Shown: positions 12,085 to 25,433, counted from the stretch's first letter. The stretch: DNA of 64,000 nt from Straminergon stramineum (GCA_963920665.1 OY987268.1:18044501-18108500); one strand, 5' to 3'. Numbers and translations are program-made. Notes: a model not told the origin generated them from the sequence alone.

Positions 12085-13223
12085 TGTCGCGCCCCTTAGT
12101 GACACTTACCACCTTAAGTTCCTTTCCAATGCTTCTCAAGCACTTGATACTTTAGTAGCACCAAGGGTCACGGTCTTCTAACACTGCACATGCTACGCAC
12201 ATCCAATGTTAGTCTTGAATTCCAACTCTTTGTACTAAGTTCCAGTCACCAGGACTACTAGCACACACACACACACACATCATGACACCGGGGCATGTTA
12301 CTTGGTAACATGGGGCAAAACTTCCATCTTATTGTGCAAGGATCCATGGTGGCACTACTCACCATGGTCCTAACCACCCTTGAGTATCACCCCAACTCCA
12401 TACTAAGTTCATTGTGTATTTACTACTTTCCACTTCATCACTAATCGGGACTCACCATTCAGGACAACTCACATAGCCTAGCAAGGAGTGGGACTCCATC
12501 CAACCAGTGCCACGGGACACACCCAAGTGTCCCATGGTGCCTTGGAGTGGTGGTGACCCCACACCACCAACCTTGAGTCACCGGGACTCACCAAGGCTCC
12601 AAGAGGGAGTGAAGAGAGAGACCAACCCCTCCTATAGTGCTTTCTGTGGGATTCGGCAGCCCCCCCCCCCCCCCCTATATGTCAAGGGGGACTCCCAAAC
12701 ACCCTTTGGTTTTGGAAGACCACCCCGTTTCTCCCGATTCGCACTAGTTTGGGACTCCCGAACTTCCACCCGGCATAACTTTGCGGTCCGGGATCCAAAT
12801 CGCACATGCGACCCCATTTTCTACATTTACGCGACGCGTAAATGCCGATGAACTATTCACTTGCTCCATTCGGACAATTATTCGCAAAGTTATCGCCCTC
12901 CAAAGATTCGGGACGCTCCTGGCGCGGCCAGGGCACTCCCGGCGCGATCGGGACACCCCCAACTTTGAACGCCCATAACTTTTGACTCGCAAGTCCAAAT
13001 CACGCGTTCTTTGAACGGCTAGAAGCGTCTTCTTAAGACCTTTCCAAGAATGTATCACACGCCCCCAAATTCGTCCGGATCAGAGCGCTACATTGCTCTG
13101 ATCGCTCGGGACTCCTAGTCCCTCTCCCCTCCCCTCATCTCTTGCAAGGCTTGGGGAGTCACCTCCAATGTCCCCTTGCTCACCAAGGTGGCACGGGCAC
13201 GCCTTGTGATGAGGGTCGTGACA
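12085..13223 (-). mobile_element. Solo LTR, copy A
   Basis: On the minus strand the element begins TGTCACGACC and ends GGGGCGCGACA, the TG...CA boundaries of an LTR. It is flanked by a perfect 5-base duplication, CCATG, at 12080-12084 and 13224-13228. Length is 1139. It is closely related, by eye roughly nine bases in ten, to 20179-21301. No internal retrotransposon sequence lies beside it, so it is a solo LTR left by recombination. It contains a (CA)9 run at 12262-12279 and a poly-C run near 12661. It is richer in G and C than its surroundings. Confidence 0.9.
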
Positions 13224-13228
13224 CCATG

Positions 13229-14060
13229 TTCTCCCCACTTCAAACCTTGCCTTTGTCACACCTTCAAACAAATAGGGAAGAACCACCATGTCCTCCTCTT
13301 GGACTCAATCAATCTGTTGCCAACTTACACCATCTTGCCCTAGACGCTCTTTGCCAAACTTACAATTTGTGTACAACGTTGATCGCCTTACATGGTACTT
13401 ATGTTGCACAGCAGACGTTAGAGCACCCTTGAATCTGATGTTGGCCACAAACCTAAAACTGGAAACAATGCTAAAGCACAAAGATATGGCATTCATTGGC
13501 ATCAAAACAATGGCATTAGTAGCCTACATACCTGAAGGTTACCGTGTGCATTAAGATTGTGCACCTCACAATATCCTTACCAAATACGATTTTTTGATGC
13601 CAACCTGGATCCATGAGGGTCACAAACAGTTCTTCAGAGGGATTGTTGACAATGTACAAGGTGGATGTGCATCTCATATTGTCCTACTTGGGAGCAAACA
13701 GATCCACAAAGACATGCAATGGAATGAACCACTAGAGATGTCCCATTTGGCTTCTAGTGTGGCCTTGGTAACAGCTTGAAAATCTTGGCGAAGCTTGAAT
13801 CGAAAAGCTTCGTTGGTGTGCATATTTGGGAGGGGCCACTCAGGATCAGTGAAAGATGACAACAGTAGTGGCTCAACTAATCCGTAGAGAAGGCCTAGTG
13901 TAGGTGGAACATAGACCAGGTTAGAAAAAAATCCCATTATCAAGAAGCTTGTTGTGAGATCTACCATTCCGAGTGGCTTCTCCAATATCGTTGTGCAAAA
14001 CCACTATGGGTCCAAGTATAGAATTTGGGTCCACCTAATCCTCAAAAAATGACTAGTACA
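13229..14060 (+). pseudogene. Degenerate coding remnant, family unknown
   Basis: One plus-strand frame is open from 13288 to 13554, then continues after a TAA from 13594 to 13779 and shows further protein-like stretches to about 14050, broken by stops. I recognise no domain. It may belong to the same old element as the 9990-11130 pseudogene, with the solo LTR between them, but I cannot demonstrate this. Confidence 0.3.
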
Positions 14061-15420
14061 AAACTATTTCCAACACACAATACAACACCAAGAATTAATA
14101 CTCAAAAAATAGTTTGTGCACTTTAGAGGAAAACAACCTTTTGGAAACAATTTTAAATTCAATTACAGTACAAAATGCACTCTCATAGTTGTATGGAACC
14201 TGGTCGTGGCGAATTTCCAGATCTAAGAGCACTTTATGCCTGTGGTAAGCGTGCCTAACCAGCACACACTCCAATGCAGTCTTGTTGATAACAAGCTTGC
14301 AGCCATCAAACTTCACCCTGAAGTCCACAATTTGAGCTTTATCAGATCCCCTCATGCTATCACCACCATGTCATCGAGCCTTTCTAGCCCAAATTCCAAT
14401 TCTACCAAGATTTAATCTCACCCAAGACAACCTCTCGTATCTCATGGGAATCCACTCTCTTAGGTCATTGTGTGTATTGTGGAGCGTCACTACTGCAATC
14501 TCTGAAACCGGTCTACGATTCTCCATTCTCACACACTAGCCAAACTCCCAATACAACAACAACCAATCACTAGCAACTGGTAGTGATCACACTAATGGTT
14601 TCCAACCCCAAATATTATTGTTTGCCCACTAATCAATAAGAGCGCGTGATAGTAATGTACACCAACTTCTTGCATTTGGGCCAATTTCATACTAGGAGAC
14701 TAGATGTGTGCCAAGTTTGAAATTCCCTCCAAATTTGGCAAGACATCATATTAGTAACCAAAACAAAGGCGGATCCACTACTATAAAGATCCCAAACTAG
14801 TTCGGATGCAGTACACCCATTTTCAAAGTCTTTTTTTTTAATTTTTAGGACAGGACATGGGACATTGGTACACCTTCATAATATTGTTTCCAACCCCTTG
14901 CTCCCATTGGTGACAATGGCTGTCAAATCTCATATCATTACCTTATACTCCACAATGGCAATGTGCAAGGTGGCATTTTCTCAAATTATGTGGCCAGAAA
15001 ATTAAAAAGCCAAGTTGGGCATCCAGAGACACGAATTTCTCTCTAATGCAAGGAAGGGGTTCCCTTCACCATACAAGTGAATTTTGAGCCTCATGTCATT
15101 ATTAACCAATGTTTGGGGGTCCCTTTCGCTCCCCATAAAGCCTGAGCCTCCATCGTTGTAACTTCCCAACCATCCAAATTAAACTACACTCATTCCTTAG
15201 GGGGACGTTGTAAAAATCATGTGTCATTTTGTTTCAAAACAACCTATTTCACTAAAGATTGTGACTTTGGGAATAAATTTATTTTAAGTGAAACAAAACA
15301 TGAATAATTTGTAAAGCATTGAAAATATAAAGTCTCTACAAATTTAGACCTTCTAGACAAATTTATCACTAAAAGTTATGCAAGAAAAAAGCATGATGGA
15401 AAATACCAAGAAAATGAACA
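14061..15420. other. Intergenic, no gene recognised
   Basis: Short ORFs only. A phrase near 15105 (TTAACCAATGTTTGGGGGTCC, one base longer if counted from ATTAAC) resembles 2652-2672, so scattered repeat fragments are present. Confidence 0.4.
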
Positions 15421-15914
15421 CTTGGATGTTTGATTTTTAGAAAATAGGAAAAAAATTCAAAAGTCCATTTTCCTAACTTAAAGATGCTCCTTCTCAACTA
15501 TTTTCATCTTTGGGAGAAAAATTATGCTCTCTACACTTGCACAAAGGTAGTACACTTTGAGCACATGTGGAAGGTGAACAACTTACTATTTTTAGAGACT
15601 CTCTTCATGGAATTGTTTAACTTTAGTAGAAGTCCTTGGATCCCAATTTTGACCTTCAAATTTGCATTTTTCGGTCAAAAATAGTACTAAAATCCACCAA
15701 AATGGTTGAGATAAGCATCCAATTGGATTTGTTTAGAAACAATAAAATATTAAAAAATTTCAATGAAAAAAATCACTCAATTTCTACAACTATGACATGA
15801 ATCTTCCTTTCAAATTTTATATAAAGCTAACATACAATACAAAGTTATGAGCAAAAAAATCTATATTTGAGTCCCAGGGGATAAAACGTAGGACAAATGT
15901 TTCTTGCAATCACC
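15420..15914 (-). mobile_element. Partial GGTGA-end element (copy 3)
   Basis: Reading the minus strand from 15914, the end is GGTGATTGCAAGAAACATT followed by TGTCCTACGTTTTATCCC, the same terminus as the elements at 22790 and 49639. Inner sequence shares AGTACTATTTTYGACC and AAAAATGCAAATT with the 49639 copy. The opposite end could not be found, so the copy is truncated or decayed; its inner boundary is approximate. Confidence 0.6.
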
Positions 15915-17022
15915 TAAGGATTATTCAAATGATTTAGGGTGGTTAATAATGTTATGTTTTCCTTGTATTGATCTAGAAACTTGCATCATCTTTAAAATTG
16001 CATATTTATTTTGTGTTATGCTAAAAAAAATTGCAACAAACAAATTGCAATAGATTAAGCACTTTCACACTTTATTGAAAAACAATATTCATATGAATGG
16101 TCAATATTGCCTCTAATGAATAGTAGGGTTAATGGAGCCTCTACTACTTATTTTCTTGTAAATCATTGCAGCTTCTTCCATGGTGACTACACCCATGATC
16201 ATAATAACATTGTCATACAATAATCATGAATGAAAAATTGTTTGTTCACTTTGTTGGAAATATTTCAATTATCTATGTCTCAAGGGCATGGGTAAGCAAG
16301 GATTCATCATCACCCATGTTTGTATCTATGGAATGCCACAATGCATTGATTTGTCTATTAGTGAGGAAGAAAAATCAATGTCACCCCAAAAATTAGTGTC
16401 CCTACAAATTTTTGGTTTGGTAGAAATTGGTAAAATATACTAATATTTTTATTTATAGAAACTTCAAATAATGTGGCCTTGATAAATAGCTCCCATGTAA
16501 AGTTCTTAAAACATTCATAATCCATTTAAGGGACACCAAGACCTTTGAGTTAATTGCACTTTTTATACCAACCCTACACAACCCTATCTAAAATGTATTG
16601 CCTCTATTTATGAGAGTTTATGGTTGCTTTTGCATACAACTATTTTCAATAATTTAAAAATTAAGATTTTATTGATATAGTGCCCAAAAAATGCACAACA
16701 GAGGAATCAAAAATATCCTTTAGACTTCCAACAAGATTCAACAAAAAAATAGGTGATTTCTTTGATAAGAATAGTGCCCAATTTTCTCATTCAAATGCAT
16801 CTAAGTGTAAGGTAGGAAGGCAAAAAATGCCAATTGAAGAGCATATAGGCTTTGGATCTCTTCTATGCTCATCAAATCATTTTCTAACAAATTTTCAAGG
16901 AAAGAAGAGGAGATACATCCATCACAATTTGATTTCTTAATTTAAGGCCTAAATTAAATTAGATATGATTTTTGAAAGCTTACAACACTAGGATGTTGTT
17001 GAAGGCCATATGTACTACCATT
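15915..17022. other. AT-rich intergenic stretch
   Basis: No gene is recognised. The ORF of 86 codons at 16680-16940 has low-complexity composition and no family resemblance. Confidence 0.5.
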
Positions 17023-17134
17023 CACTAGAAGAAAACCATGAGGATTTCAACACAAACTACTTGATATTTTTGAGTTAGAGTAAACAAAAACATCAAGTAG
17101 TTTGTGTTGAAATCCTCACGGTTTTCTTCTAGCA
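17023..17134. mobile_element. CACTA-type foldback MITE, 112 bases
   Basis: Starts CACTAGAAGAAAACC and ends with the near-complement GGTTTTCTTCTAGCA (last two bases changed). Flanked by the 3-base duplication ATT at 17020-17022 and 17135-17137, as expected for CACTA (En/Spm) elements. The two arms of about 41 bases are almost perfectly complementary around a loop of about 30 bases, so a transcript would form a long hairpin. Confidence 0.8.
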
Positions 17135-18392
17135 ATTAAATGTCAAAAAGTTGTCCATCAATGGTGCAAATGGCATCTAATTTGAAGGCATGCTGACCTT
17201 ACAATGAAACAACATGGTACATGTAATTGCGAAGGATGGCACAAAGTGTCCAATCACTCATAACTACACATTATTTACATTGAAATTTTTTCTACTTCCA
17301 AATCAAACTCATTCTCCAACCACTCATAAATTTGTACATTAGGGTCCAATAATCTTATATACTACCTATTCTACCATTCAATTTTTTGTGCATAACATAG
17401 AAAAGAATTAGAATTTTTCTTCTTGCATAATTAACACTCAATTCTTATGCAATCTCAATGAAGTTTACCAAATTTCAATGTCAAAAAAGGAAAATTCCAT
17501 TTTGGGGTGAATTTTTTAAGTCAATTTTCATGATTTACATAATATTTCATTGAAAACTATTGGTGATGTATTTTTTAAATTTGATTGCATGGATATGTAG
17601 GGAACATCCATATGTACATTTTTCATATTAAAAAACAACCCATTGAAGTAACAAAAATATAATTTAAGAAAATTTCAATGTGAGGTGACATATGACCAAA
17701 CTTTGTAAAATAGATATCTTTATATTTTTAACTAGATTTTGCAATTTGACCCTTACAATGTAACCAATTTTGCCTAATTTTCAGCATGATGGTACAATTA
17801 ACTTGCCATAATTGAAGATTTCTAATTACAATAAAAAAATATCTATTTATCAAAATTAGGGCATTGTCACTTCAACATTGAAATCTCTAAAAAGGAAATT
17901 GTGAAACTTTCTTGGAGATGCTTGTTGAAAGAAAGATGTACATGTGTATAAATGTTTCCTACATATCTCTGCAATCAATTTAAAAAATTCATCGCCAATG
18001 TTTTCAATGGAATATGATGTAAAATTATGAAAATTAAACCAAAAAAATCACCAAAACTAGAGTTTTATTTTTTTGAAATTGATATTTGGTATGCTTAATA
18101 AGATTGTGTAATTTGAATTAAATGTTAATCATGTGAGGAGAAAAATATTAGTTGTACTCTATATTGAATGGCACAAGAAGCTAATTATAATATTATTAGA
18201 CCCTATTGTACAACAATACATCTAAATTGGCACCAAATCATCATTGGACAATTTTTCATTCACTTTATACTACATACTACTGTAACAATTCATGGTTTAA
18301 TTGTAGGGTCAATTTTTAGAGCATGGGGAGAATATGGACAGGCTACCTTAGTTCCCTTTGTAATTAACAAATGAAGTTTGAGGCATTTATTC
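17135..18392. other. AT-rich intergenic stretch
   Basis: No gene or element boundary is recognised between the CACTA hairpin and the Harbinger left end. Confidence 0.5.
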
Positions 18393-19052
18393 TTAGGGTA
18401 TATTCAAACCTGGTGTTAAGGATCGTGTTTATCGTTGGATCTATAAGGAAACCCTTGTTGCCATTCACACTAGCGTTCTTTAGGGAAAACCAAGTGTAGC
18501 TGGCATCCCAATTGGCAAAGGATAGGAGCGATGGTTATGGCATGGAAGGAAGACACTATAGCAATGCTTTCTAGAATTAAGGCAGGTTCTAAGTAATACC
18601 ACAATCAAGGTAGAATGAAGATTTGAGGAAGTTGGGAGCGTTGTTACATAAAAGGCCTCAAGTTGCAGAATTAAGAAAGAGCATCATAAATTTGCCTTCA
18701 AGTGACGACATATAATATTAGTTGTAGCCGCACTAGAATTGAAGAGGGAGCTACAAAAATTGAAGAAGAAGCCACCAGTGTAGGAAAAAAAAATCAGTGA
18801 TGGCAACGAAACACAGTGGACCTTTACATATATATTGAGCACCAAATTTGCAAGCTGCAAATAGCTCCAATCAATATCTGTCTTTCTGCATCAATATTTT
18901 CTCAATGTGTGAGTACCAGAGTCAGGTGGTATTTGTCTTCTTGCTTGCTAAAAGCTCTGTCTACCCTGTATGTCATTGCTTATTGTTCATGCATGCATGG
19001 CCCTAACTGAATTTCGAGTACTAATTGCAACTCTTGTGTGCAATGCAGATCC

Positions 19053-22000
19053 ATGGAGAATACTCTAGACGCTTCAACTTATGGCTTGCCAGTTGTTAGG
19101 TCAACAGTCACGGAAGTTGGTACACAACAAAATCAAGAATCAATTTTTTGAAACTTACGAGATTTCTATGACATCACTTAGCAAAATTTAAGTTTTGCTT
19201 TTATGTAGAAGTTATTGTAAGCTTATAGTAGTTTTCATGACTTCCAATTCATCGTCATATTTAGTTCTTGCATAGCACTTCATATTTTGAATGTCATGCA
19301 TATGCAGGTACTGTTCAATTTGCACGAGATTGACCTTCACAAACAAGAAATGGAAACACAGCTGACGGTGAGTGCCACTCTCATGAATTTTGAAGTTGAA
19401 AAGCATTTCCTCCATTAACCACCAAGGTGAATATGAAGAAACAATATGATGTACTCGCAAATTGTATGGTAGTATGAATGTTGCTTTTGATCGATAACAC
19501 AATGATCTGGTTTTTTGACTCGAACAATCTGAATTATATTGTCTCATCTTCACTTAGGTGGCTTCAATAATGTGCAACATGTCGCATCCCCCATATCTAG
19601 TCTTCCTCCACACAACGGTGAGCCTCCGATTGCAGTAAGAGTACCAATTGTCTAATAGGAGCACAATAGCCTGTAGGAAACAAATTGTAGCTTGGATGTT
19701 GTAGATGGTATTGATACTATGTATTTGTTTTAAATTTCTGTGCTTGCATCGCTTGTGAAGGTATTGTCTTCAATGGGAGAGAGAGACTACCTACGTGCAC
19801 ACATTCTTTAGTGCTTTGGCCATCACTTGCTATCTTTGATGCAGGACCCAGCAACCCAATAAAGCGAGCGAGAAAAGATCGAGGTCCAAATTGGCTACGT
19901 GAAGAGGTTTTGGCCTTGATTTCAATGAAACTTAAACTCTACATTGAGGAATTGAAGGTAGTTGATGGTTGAGACTTGATGAACCTAGATGCTACGAAGT
20001 GGATCCGAATCAGTTTCGAAGTCATGCAGTTCGGTGTGTCCTTGTGCCATCGTCATGCCCCGCATGCAAGACGAAATGGAATCAAATAATTCTTGACTAC
20101 AAGCGCATTGTAGACTTCATGATTAGAATTGGCGTCAATGGTATGGACTATTGGAATATGATTGTCGCTGAGGGGAAGTGTCACGACCCTCATCACAAGG
20201 CGTGCCCGTGCCACCTTGGTAAGCAAGGGGGACATTGGGGGGTGACTTCCCAAGCCTTGCAAGAGATGAGGTGAGGGGGACTAGGAGTCCCGAGCGATCA
20301 GAGCGATGTAGCGCTCTGATCTGGACGAATTTGGGGGCGTGTGATACGTGCTTGGAAAGGTCTTGAGAAGATGTTTCTAGCCGTCCAAAGAATGCGTGAT
20401 TTGGACTTGCGAGTCAAAAGTTATGGGCGTTCAAAGTTGGGGGTGTCTCGGTCGCGCCGGGAGTGCCCTGGCCGCGCCGGGAGTGTCCCGAATCTTTGAA
20501 GGGCGATATCTTTGCGAGTACTTGTCCGAATGGAGCAAGTGAGTAGTCCATCGGCATCTATGCGTCGCGTAGATGTCGAAAATGGGGTCGCATGTGCAAT
20601 TTGGATCCCAGACCGCAAAGTTATGCCGGGTGGAAGTTCGGGAGTCCCAAAGTAGTGCGAATCGGGAGAAATGGGTGGTCTTCCAAGATGGGGTGCATCT
20701 TGGGGGTTCCCGGTGACCTCTAGTATGGGGGGGGCTGCCGAATCCCGCAGAGAGTACTAAGAGGAGGGGTGGTCTCCCTCCTCCCTCCCGGATGGTGCCA
20801 TGGTGAGCCTAAGTGGCCCCGGGTGGTGAGACTAGTGTTGGAGCCTCACCACCAGTTGTGTGTTACCATGGAGTGCTTGTGCACTCCTTGATACCGGTTG
20901 GGTGGTGTCCCACTTGACACTAGGCCATGGTGTGAGTCCCGTTTGGTGAGTCCCGATTAGTGAGTCCCGAAATGAGTTGGGTTGGGCCTAGTGGGGAGTT
21001 GGGTCCCATTCAAGGGCGGTTAACACCGGTGGGAGTAGTGCCTCACCGAGTGCTTGGACATCAATGGAAGTTCCGCCCCATGTCATCAAATGACATGCCC
21101 GGTGTCTTGTGGGAGTTAAGTATTGGAAGGAAAGGATTGGGAGTCACGGAGGAATGGGGAACCCCGTGACTTGAGGTGGAACCTAACATTGTGGGTGCAT
21201 GGCATGTGCAGTGTTAGGAGAGCGTGAACCTTAGTGGCACTAAGGTGTTAAGGGTTTGGAAAGTGAGCTTAAGGTGGTAAGTGTCACTAAGGGGCGCAAC
21301 AGGAAGAGAGAAGGCCTGCCACGATCTTTTTCGCAAGATGTTTACTTCAGTATTCGTGAGTGGTATGGTTGTAGGCCGAGCTTGCTGCCGCTGCATACTA
21401 GAGACTTGCTTGCCAGCTACGATAGCAATTACTCAATGCCCTCTACATAAGCGGACACTAACTACGAAGAGGGGGCCATTGAGACTGAGAATAAAGACTC
21501 GATGGACCTTGTCGATCCCTCAGAGGATACAAATGACTATATGAGCACTCCGTTTGATAGTGCCCCCCTTTTCAAGCAATGGCAGAGTCCAAGTTCCAAC
21601 AAATCGAAATAGTCCTGTAGCCACATCAACGTAGACCACATGAAGCACCGTCCCACCTGGAGTGATACCAATTGTGATAAGATCGAGAAGCACATCGGGA
21701 TGCAGTGGAAGACAATGGGCGGGCAATACAGTTGTGTGGCAAAAATATTTATCAAGATACAACCTCATCACTTAGGCTACCTGAGCTAACAGAGACATTA
21801 TGGCTAGCCAAATGCGGAAGATGGCAAAGGCCAATAGGGAGTTGGAGCGTGCAAAAATTGACGTGCAACTAAAAATATTCACGGAGCAAATGGAATACTA
21901 GAGGGAGCATGACTGCTATCTCATGGACAATGCATGATTCGTGAATGAAAATGCCAAAACTGGCTATTGAAAAACAAGGACAAGTGGTGGAATGTTTAGT

Positions 22001-22190
22001 GACTCTATCATCCATTATGAGCGCAGGTCTCAACCTTTCTCAAGCTAGGCAAGTGGAGGTCCAAGTACCACCAACTGAAAATGACACAAACATAGGAGAG
22101 CCACTAGCATGCATCAATCGAGGACTATTGCCTACTCAAGCTACGTCTTCTGGAGACACCGATACAAGTCCAACAACAACTCCACCTTAG
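19053..22190 (+). pseudogene. Harbinger Myb/SANT-like accessory ORF, disrupted
   Basis: PIF-type elements encode a DNA-binding Myb-like protein that assists the transposase. At 19865-19960 the frame reads RGPNWLREEVLALISMK, a Myb/SANT helix signature; at 20030-20170 it reads ACKTKWNQIILDYKRIVDFM and DYWNM, matching the third helix and following region of such proteins. The solo LTR interrupts at the codons for AEGK; on its far side the frame resumes in register with REGLPRSF and REWYGCRP before a stop at about 21450. A tail ORF at 21945-22190 may be the C-terminal part after further stops or an intron. The first ATG (19053) follows a plausible acceptor (ATGCAG). Confidence 0.7.
20179..21301 (+). 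mobile_element. Solo LTR, copy B, inside the Harbinger element
   Basis: Begins TGTCACGACC and ends GGGGCGCAACA. It is flanked by a perfect 5-base duplication, GGAAG, at 20174-20178 and 21302-21306. Length 1123, same family as 12085-13223 but in opposite orientation. It interrupts the Myb-like ORF. Removing the LTR and one duplication leaves the reading frame intact, so the ORF was probably still intact at this point when the LTR retrotransposon arrived. Confidence 0.92.
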
Positions 22191-22466
22191 TGTGGTTGAC
22201 CACCTCGCCTGACCTCCACATTATTAGCAATGAAGTAGTTAGATGTTACGCATTGCCATTTTGTCTTTGATGCAACTAGCCGATAGTAATGTAGTATATT
22301 TTGTTTGGTTGCCATTTTCTCTTCAATAGGTAGTGACTTATACAACAGATGTACATATAGTGAATGCTAAAATACTTTCCATCATGTACAATGCATTCCT
22401 CTATCCTATAATAAATGATATTTTCTATGCATAGAGAAATGTAAGCTGAGCAAGTTCGAGCTTACC

Positions 22467-24541
22467 TTATATTGGAATACCTCGCTGTAGAGCCAGGTAC
22501 AGACCCAAATGATGGCGTTTCTGTTCCCTAAGTGCCAAGCTCGCATCGTCTCCAAGAGTATCCATTGTAGAATGAGGTTCGGCTTCATGTTGCAGAACCT
22601 GTTCCTCCAATTGTTCACTGCGCAGCACTTGTAGAAGCCTTTCCACATCCTCGTGAGATTGTTCCAATAGCATGTTATGCAACAAAGTGTAGGCCAGGAT
22701 GACATCCAATAGGAAACAAACATCCAAGTTAGATTTGACGAGTAGTTCACGGAAGGATTGCTTGAGCAAACCGAATGCATTTTCCACAAGGGTGATTGCA
22801 AGAAACACTTGTCCTATTTTGTGTCACATGGTGTGTGCTGATTAGTTTTTTGCCTATAACTTTTGTGTTTTGGCTCCAAATGACTCAAGATTTGTAGGGA
22901 AGGTACTTATGACTATCATTTACCTTCCCTAATTTTTTCATAATTTCCAAAAATAATTTACTATCCAAAAATAGACCCCAATTCAATGTCACAATTGCTA
23001 ATTTGGAGGTTTTTAGTACTATTTAGAACCCAAAAAACCATATTTTGAGCTGAAACTTGGATGAGATGGTCTTCTATTAGACTTGTAGCTTTCTAGGGGA
23101 GGAATTTTAAAAATAGTTAATTTTTTGTGGTGTGGAAGTCTACAAAGTGAGCTTCTTTTTGCTTGCATTTTGTAACATATAAAATATTATTTTGGTGGGT
23201 TTTTTGGTGAATGACCATCTCCATAGGGTTGTTGCAAATGTACACTTTTTATTTTGTGTATTTATTTATTTTTACTATTTTTCCTCAATTAAAACATCAA
23301 GGTATGTATTTTCTTGAGACTGAGCACTTTTCTAGTTCTCCTTCTTAGAGAATTTTTCTATGCAATTCCTTCCATGGGTACCTTCATCTTAAAGGTATAT
23401 ACATTAATCATATTTTTTTAATTTAAAAAAAATTAATTTTCTAATTTTAAAGTACTCCCCAAAAAATCAACAAAATGCAACATATAGGATAGGTGTTTCT
23501 TGCAATCACCCACAACAGCACAGCCTCCACTAAGCTTCCTATTGAAGATCGTGGCAACTAGAAGAAGTTGTCCATTGCCCCTTTCCGGAACCATGAGCCA
23601 TGGCAGCAATGGGTAGCCAGAGTCACCAAGTAAAAATGGTGTAAATCCTCTAACAGAAATTGCCACATCCCATAACCTGTTTTGCATGGCCTTGTGATAT
23701 AGTGTCGACCTTCGTAGCAAGCAATAGTTGTTGGTAGACCTAGGCATGCCCAAATACAAGTCAATGAAACGCTTGTTGCTATCAACAACCGCCTAGCAAT
23801 TCAAAGAAACCCCCCCGGTTAGTAGTAAAAATAATCTGCTACTCCATGTTCCAGTTTTGCGATTGAAATATGAGTACCATCTATCGCTCCCACCACTCCG
23901 GGAAGTCCGTAGAGCATCTTGAAATCAGTTTCAGTTTGGAGAAGCTTGTCACCAATAGGCCAAGAAATTTCAGACCGTAGAGCATTGTTGTTGGTGTTCA
24001 CCACTTGCCGCAGCATCACGAAAACTATACTTTGACCAAGTGCTAACATCTCACTGCATATAAGTAAACTTGCACCGTGAGTGAGTTTGAACAACTTGCA
24101 AGCCATGTGGACTAATACATGAATTGCAAAGCAGTAATTGGTATCCTTCTTGTTTACAATTAGCCTGAGCAGCTCTGCCAATGAGAAAACAGCATGCTTC
24201 GTCATTCTAAACATCTTCACCCATCTCTCATCATCATACTGATCTAGAAGAAACCGTGAGAACCAAGTTGTTGACCATGGCTTCACCCAATAGCCCAAAT
24301 CGTCATCTAGAAGAGAAGAAATGTTGCTAATTCTAAATCCATGCAAAGTAGCTCGAGCAAGCGCTTCCATGTCCAAAGAGGACTGCTTGAAGAAAATCCA
24401 GGTGCTTTCTAGTTGCTCATCAATGTCGTCTTCTTTGTCTTCAGCATTGGAGAAATCCAGAAGTCGATTAGTGGTCAGCAAAAGTAGTAGGGCTATTGAT
24501 GAGACAACCATGAGTTCCGAAGAAGTTGGCTGGAGGTCCAT
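22467..24541 (-). pseudogene. PIF/Harbinger (HARBI1-type) transposase, disrupted
   Basis: This is the DDE nuclease that cuts and inserts the element. From the ATG at 24541 the first segment runs to about 23825 and contains the first catalytic Asp in GVVGAIDGTHISI. The second segment (about 23790-23512) has LYLGMPRSTNN and the second Asp in PFLLGDSGYPLLPWLMVP. The third (about 22785-22467) supplies the Glu in ENAFGLLK and the end of the domain. Breaks: a run of seven G (six would keep frame) near 23815, a TAG in place of the Gln of the usual CQAVVDS motif just after it, and the 722-base element inserted immediately before the catalytic Glu. The full DDE triad is visible but the gene is dead. 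Confidence 0.88.
22790..23511. mobile_element. GGTGA-end element (copy 1) inside the transposase
   Basis: Ends are perfect for GGGTGATTGCAAGAAACAC on the left and nearly so on the right (GGGTGATTGCAAGAAACAC again when reversed). The host sequence is split with ACAA on both sides (22786-22789, 23512-23515), giving a 4-base target duplication. Joining the flanks restores the transposase frame. It encodes no recognisable protein, so it is non-autonomous. The superfamily is not clear to me: Sola elements make 4-base duplications, but I cannot confirm that these ends fit. Confidence 0.85.
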
Positions 24542-24599
24542 TGTTGCGTTGCGTAGACCACATTTCCAACATGAGAACTATGAAAGTTAAGCAAATCGA

Positions 24600-25430
24600 G
24601 GAAAGATTTTAGAAGAAAGGAAGACGAGGCCCAAGACATTATTGTTGATAACAACAAGAAATCTTGTGAAGTAGCGAAGTAGTTGACAATGACAAGCAAG
24701 CGTGACAAAACGCAGAAAAAACTAGTGAATACATGATCCACGTAAGATGGGCTATTGGCAATCACTGTCAGACCAAAGATTCCATGACTTCAAAACATGA
24801 AAAATAATAGAAGCAAAAATCATTGAAGCGATGACTGATGTGTCTGCAGAATTGAAAGATACGAAGGTAGACCATAGGTAGTGGTTGAAAAAAAATTGTG
24901 CGAAGAGGATTGTATAGGTCACAAAACCCTAATTCAATGACGGTGCTTGCACGATGACATTGACTGAACGCTGTCGTATTGTAAATGTGTTCATTATGTG
25001 AAAATGCATAATTATTTGTTAAATTGGAGGGTTTTTTTTTGTAGAGTTTCAAGAAACAAATGGGGTTATACTCCACTTGAACTCTTTTTTTTACCTCTAT
25101 TTGACAAACACTTAGTTCTTTGATTTCTATACTAGAAGATATTTTAATATGTTAGTTAGTTAGGTTGAAGTTGTAAAAACAAAAGGTAAAGCTTGTTTTA
25201 CCTTTTTCCTTATTTTTATTTTATTTTTAATGGATTAGAAATCCACGTAGATGATATGGATAGACTTATCGAGAAGAGGAAGTGGCCCATGTGGGTATTA
25301 TGGCCCATGTGGCTTCTTAGTGGCCAAAATTCACTAACTTAAGTGGATGGCATGGAGGTTGAGGTGGCGGATGAGGTTGAGAATCATCTTCTTCCTCCTC
25401 CTTGTTTGCTGAGGGAAGCCGTCACTTTGG
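24600..25430. other. Harbinger internal non-coding sequence
   Basis: No further coding segment is recognised between the transposase start and the tandem array. The ORFs on the minus strand at 24493-25076 do not resemble Harbinger proteins. Confidence 0.45.
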
Positions 25431-25433
25431 GAG

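Noticed and set aside
12262..12279. CA microsatellite as a separate feature
   Set aside because: It is part of the solo LTR and is mentioned there.
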